Positions 61,525-64,000 of a stretch of 64,000 nt of DNA are shown here, piece by piece. Both the position numbers and the translations under genes were made by a program. Numbering within the stretch: position 1 is the first letter of the stretch; each line of letters begins with the position of its first letter. The notes under the pieces are model-generated. The model saw only the letters and a list, made by a program, of their open reading frames with translations. It had not been told where the DNA came from and searched no databases. The DNA is from JBCDCU01 sp039180865 (GTDB taxonomy: Bacteria > Pseudomonadota > Alphaproteobacteria > Rhizobiales > JACESI01), in assembly GCA_039180865.1 (NCBI GenBank), contig JBCDCZ010000003.1, positions 3,296 through 67,295 on the forward strand, written 5' to 3'.

Positions 61525-64000
61525 CTATCCGAAGTCAATTTCACCATTGGTGAAGGTCAGCACCTCAATGCTGATCAGTGTATCCACGTCGCCGGTCGCA
61601 TTGTTGATGACCGTGTTTCCGTCGATCGTGAAGTCTTCCATGGCACCATCAAAGACAGCGGTATCGGTTCCAAGACCACCAACGAGAAGGTCATCGCCGA
61701 GACCGCCAATGAGTGTGTCGCGACCAAGACCGCCAAACAGCTCATCATCGTCCGCACCACCATCCAGTGTGTCGCGACCAAGGCCACCAAAGAGCGTGTC
61801 TTCACCGTCCTCACCGAAGAGTTCATCGCGACCGCCATTACCGGTAATCGTGTCATCTCCATCGCCACCGGAGAGTTCGTCGCGGCCACGGCCACCGACG
61901 ATGAGATCATTGCCGTCGTCGCCATCAATATCATCACGACCGCTTCCACCGAGCAGTTGGTCGTCATCTTCGCCGCCGGAGATGGTATCATCGCCACCGC
62001 CGCCAAGGATTAGGTCTTCACCGTCGCCTCCATTGAGGACGTCGTCATCGCCGCCGCCGAAGATGTCATCATCACCGTCCGCGCCGTTGACAGTGTCTTC
62101 GCCGTCGGAACCGGTAATCGTGTCGTCATTGTCAGATCCGATAACGTTCTCAAAGTTGATAAACTCGTCCATGACTAGCACGCCTTCGGCAGGTTCGTAT
62201 TCTGCCGTGCCGGCCCCAAAATCAATATCAACGCCAACCCCAATGTCCTCGAACGAGATCGTGTCGACACCGTCCCCGCCGTTGAGGGTATCGTTTCCGC
62301 CACTGCCTTGAGCGAAGTCGTCACCATCGCCACCTTCGATGATGTCATCTCCAGCGCCGCCAGAGAGTTCGTCATCTCCGTCGCCACCGTAGAGTTCATC
62401 CTCGCCAGCACCGCCAGAGAGCTCGTCATCACCGTCGCCACCATCGACAATGTCATCGCCGCCAAGCGCATTGACCACATCGTCACCGCCTAGACCGTCT
62501 ATTTCGTTGTCCTTGTCATTACCGGCAATCGCGTCGCCAAACTCAGAACCGATGACATTCTCGACATTTTCGATTTTCTGGCTCGAGGTTGCGCCAAGGT
62601 CGAGGTTGAAGCCGATCGTGGCACCCGCCTCTTCATCGGAAACAACGAGAAGATCGTCGCCTGTCGGGCTTTCGGATGCCGGGATGAAGAGGAGACCTTC
62701 CGGAGCTGTCAGATCGTCGAGATCCTCCTCAAGAGGGAAGCCGCCGGGAACCGGAACTGTGACGAAGCCGAGAAGTTCGACATCAAAGGTTCCCTCGCTC
62801 TCAGTAAGTTCGAAAGCAAGAACACCGGATGACCGCTCAAGACCAAGGAAGAGGACAGTCTTGTCTCCAACCTGAGCCACCGTGACCGCCTCCGGCTCGG
62901 CCCCGGCATCATCGGACCGCGCATCGTTGAAGAAGAGCGGGAACTTTTCGATCAGGGTCGTTGCAATGAGGTTGCCCGATTCGAAGACCATGTTGCCCTG
63001 ATCATCAAGAATGGAGAAACCACGGCCACCGAAGAGGACAAGCTGATCGAGGTCATCGTCACCGTCCGTATCACCGAGCACCTGGGAGACTTCAAGATCT
63101 CCAATGCCGGTGTCCGCATCCTGCAGGTCCGCAGCATTCGGGAACACTGTCGGATCGAGAACGGTATCGTCGAGGTCGAAGACGTCGAAGTCGCGACCGT
63201 CGCCTTCATTCGCCGTGGCATAGAAGGTTTGGCCGTTGATCTCGAAGCTCGCGATCGCGTCCGGCTGGAAGAGCGCTATGGCGTTATCGACCGTGATGAG
63301 GTTTGGAACCTCATCATTATCGTTTCCGTCGAAGCTATTCTCCGGCAGGCTGAGATCCTTCGTACCAAGTCCAACGATATCGGTGAGGACTGGGCTCTCG
63401 CCTGACAGATCAACAATAGCGATTGCATTGTTTTCCTGGAGGGTGACGAAGGCCTGTGTGCCATCCGGTGCAACTGCGATGAACTCCGGTTCCAGATCCT
63501 GTGCAAGCTCTGTTGGGAAATCACCCTGACCGAAGAGGGCAAGACCCTCTGCGACAAGTGCGGCCACTTCACCTTCCGTGTCACCGAAAGCGCCAAATGT
63601 CAGCGTTTCAACACTTATTGCGCCGAGATCCGACACATCGATAACGGAAATCGAACCTTCCGGATCGTCATTGACCGCAAGGATTTGATCATCGTCGTCG
63701 GTTTCAACGTCAGCTTCCCCTTCATTGGCAACGATGATGGTGTTGCCGTCTGGCGTGAAGGTGAGGCTATCCGGCAATGCACCGACTTCGATCGTCTCGA
63801 ATGGATCGATCGTGCCCGGCAGAGCGGAAATGTTGAAGAGAAGAACCGAGCCCGGGTCACTTTCCGGATCAGCCGGAACGGCGGCTGCCAGAATGTCGCC
63901 TGCAACGGCAACACTCGTCACCTCCGTTGCAACCGGGATCGCAACCACCAGGTTACCGGCCCCGTCGATCACATCGATAAACTCACCACCGGCCACGAAG
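61525..64000 (-). CDS. RTX-repeat protein with choice-of-anchor-I-like region, 5' end missing
   Basis: At least 825 aa; the frame runs off the right edge, so the N-terminus is not seen. The first two thirds resemble the choice-of-anchor I / alkaline-phosphatase-like propeller of extracellular proteins (PDSLTFTPDGNTIIVANEGE; EFIAVAPDGTQAFVTLQENN). The last third holds more than fifteen GGxGxDxL/I RTX nonapeptides (GGDGDDELSGGAGEDELYGG type), which fold on calcium. The C-terminal FTNGEIDFG follows the pattern of type I secretion signals. It is probably the substrate of the adjacent exporter. Confidence 0.9.
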   Translation of the reverse strand, partial: FVAGGEFIDVIDGAGNLVVAIPVATEVTSVAVAGDILAAAVPADPESDPGSVLLFNISALPGTIDPFETIEVGALPDSLTFTPDGNTIIVANEGEADVETDDDDQILAVNDDPEGSISVIDVSDLGAISVETLTFGAFGDTEGEVAALVAEGLALFGQGDFPTELAQDLEPEFIAVAPDGTQAFVTLQENNAIAIVDLSGESPVLTDIVGLGTKDLSLPENSFDGNDNDEVPNLITVDNAIALFQPDAIASFEINGQTFYATANEGDGRDFDVFDLDDTVLDPTVFPNAADLQDADTGIGDLEVSQVLGDTDGDDDLDQLVLFGGRGFSILDDQGNMVFESGNLIATTLIEKFPLFFNDARSDDAGAEPEAVTVAQVGDKTVLFLGLERSSGVLAFELTESEGTFDVELLGFVTVPVPGGFPLEEDLDDLTAPEGLLFIPASESPTGDDLLVVSDEEAGATIGFNLDLGATSSQKIENVENVIGSEFGDAIAGNDKDNEIDGLGGDDVVNALGGDDIVDGGDGDDELSGGAGEDELYGGDGDDELSGGAGDDIIEGGDGDDFAQGSGGNDTLNGGDGVDTISFEDIGVGVDIDFGAGTAEYEPAEGVLVMDEFINFENVIGSDNDDTITGSDGEDTVNGADGDDDIFGGGDDDVLNGGDGEDLILGGGGDDTISGGEDDDQLLGGSGRDDIDGDDGNDLIVGGRGRDELSGGDGDDTITGNGGRDELFGEDGEDTLFGGLGRDTLDGGADDDELFGGLGRDTLIGGLGDDLLVGGLGTDTAVFDGAMEDFTIDGNTVINNATGDVDTLISIEVLTFTNGEIDFG

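Noticed and set aside
61519..62486. Several long frames in other phases of the RTX gene
   Set aside because: The Asp/Gly repeat DNA gives open shadow frames rich in Ser/Pro or Thr/Val; only the minus-strand RTX frame is coherent.
1..64000. CRISPR array or rRNA operon
   Set aside because: No regularly spaced direct repeats of the CRISPR type and no rRNA sequence were seen.

Overview
The window looks like the chromosome of an alphaproteobacterium. The evidence is a nearly complete alphaproteobacterial-type hopanoid (hpn) cluster, rhizobial/rhodobacterial-style secreted nuclease and VPLPA-CTERM proteins, a GlxA-type AraC regulator next to a carnitine-type dioxygenase, and moderately high GC in the core. 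The genus cannot be decided from the sequence alone.

Left core (1-16,390): hopanoid lipid synthesis and transport. A sulfotransferase and a paraoxonase-like lipoprotein are translationally coupled and lead into hpnA. Then come hpnB, the squalene route hpnC-hpnD-hpnE, hpnG, hpnH, ispH, and the envelope genes hpnM, hpnN and mlaA. The squalene-hopene cyclase (hpnF/shc), which usually sits between hpnE and hpnG, is not in the window.

Middle (16,420-46,873): a 30.5-kb integrated element in the 3' half of a tRNA-Thr(TGT) gene. It is bounded by a 50-bp perfect direct repeat and carries a P4-type integrase at its right end, with matching 22-nt candidate arm sites near both ends. The right half is one tightly packed minus-strand block: integrase, unknown 209-aa protein, AlpA-like regulator, three small proteins, Toprim primase, RepA/DnaB-like ATPase, an iteron-rich noncoding region, a RuvC-like nuclease, large virion-like proteins and a DUF5681 protein. 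No portal, major capsid or large terminase gene is recognisable, so the element resembles a phage satellite or a truncated prophage. The left half is AT-rich cargo: a PEP-CTERM-like secreted protein, an SH3 protein, a LuxR solo, two toxin-antitoxin modules (DUF4258/HTH and RES/Xre), secreted nuclease and ClpP-like proteins, several small membrane proteins and an uncharacterised 442-aa membrane protein. It also holds two clearly decayed genes (DUF3800 and a thermonuclease). The most unusual non-coding structure is at 41,268-41,502: a perfect 28-nt inverted repeat enclosing further copies of CGATAAGAAA, between the helicase and RuvC genes. It is a candidate replication origin or master control site of the element.

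Right core (46,874-64,000): a VPLPA-CTERM protein; a His-rich outer-membrane-type protein with a Zur-like palindrome just upstream; a class II aldolase and a gamma-butyrobetaine-hydroxylase-like operon divergent from a GbdR/CdhR-like regulator; a small, very cationic secreted protein; a DUF2269 / SDR-DoxX pair; a 7TM histidine kinase divergent from a NarL-type response regulator; and a type I secretion adaptor and ABC transporter next to a large RTX-repeat protein that runs off the right edge and is its likely substrate.
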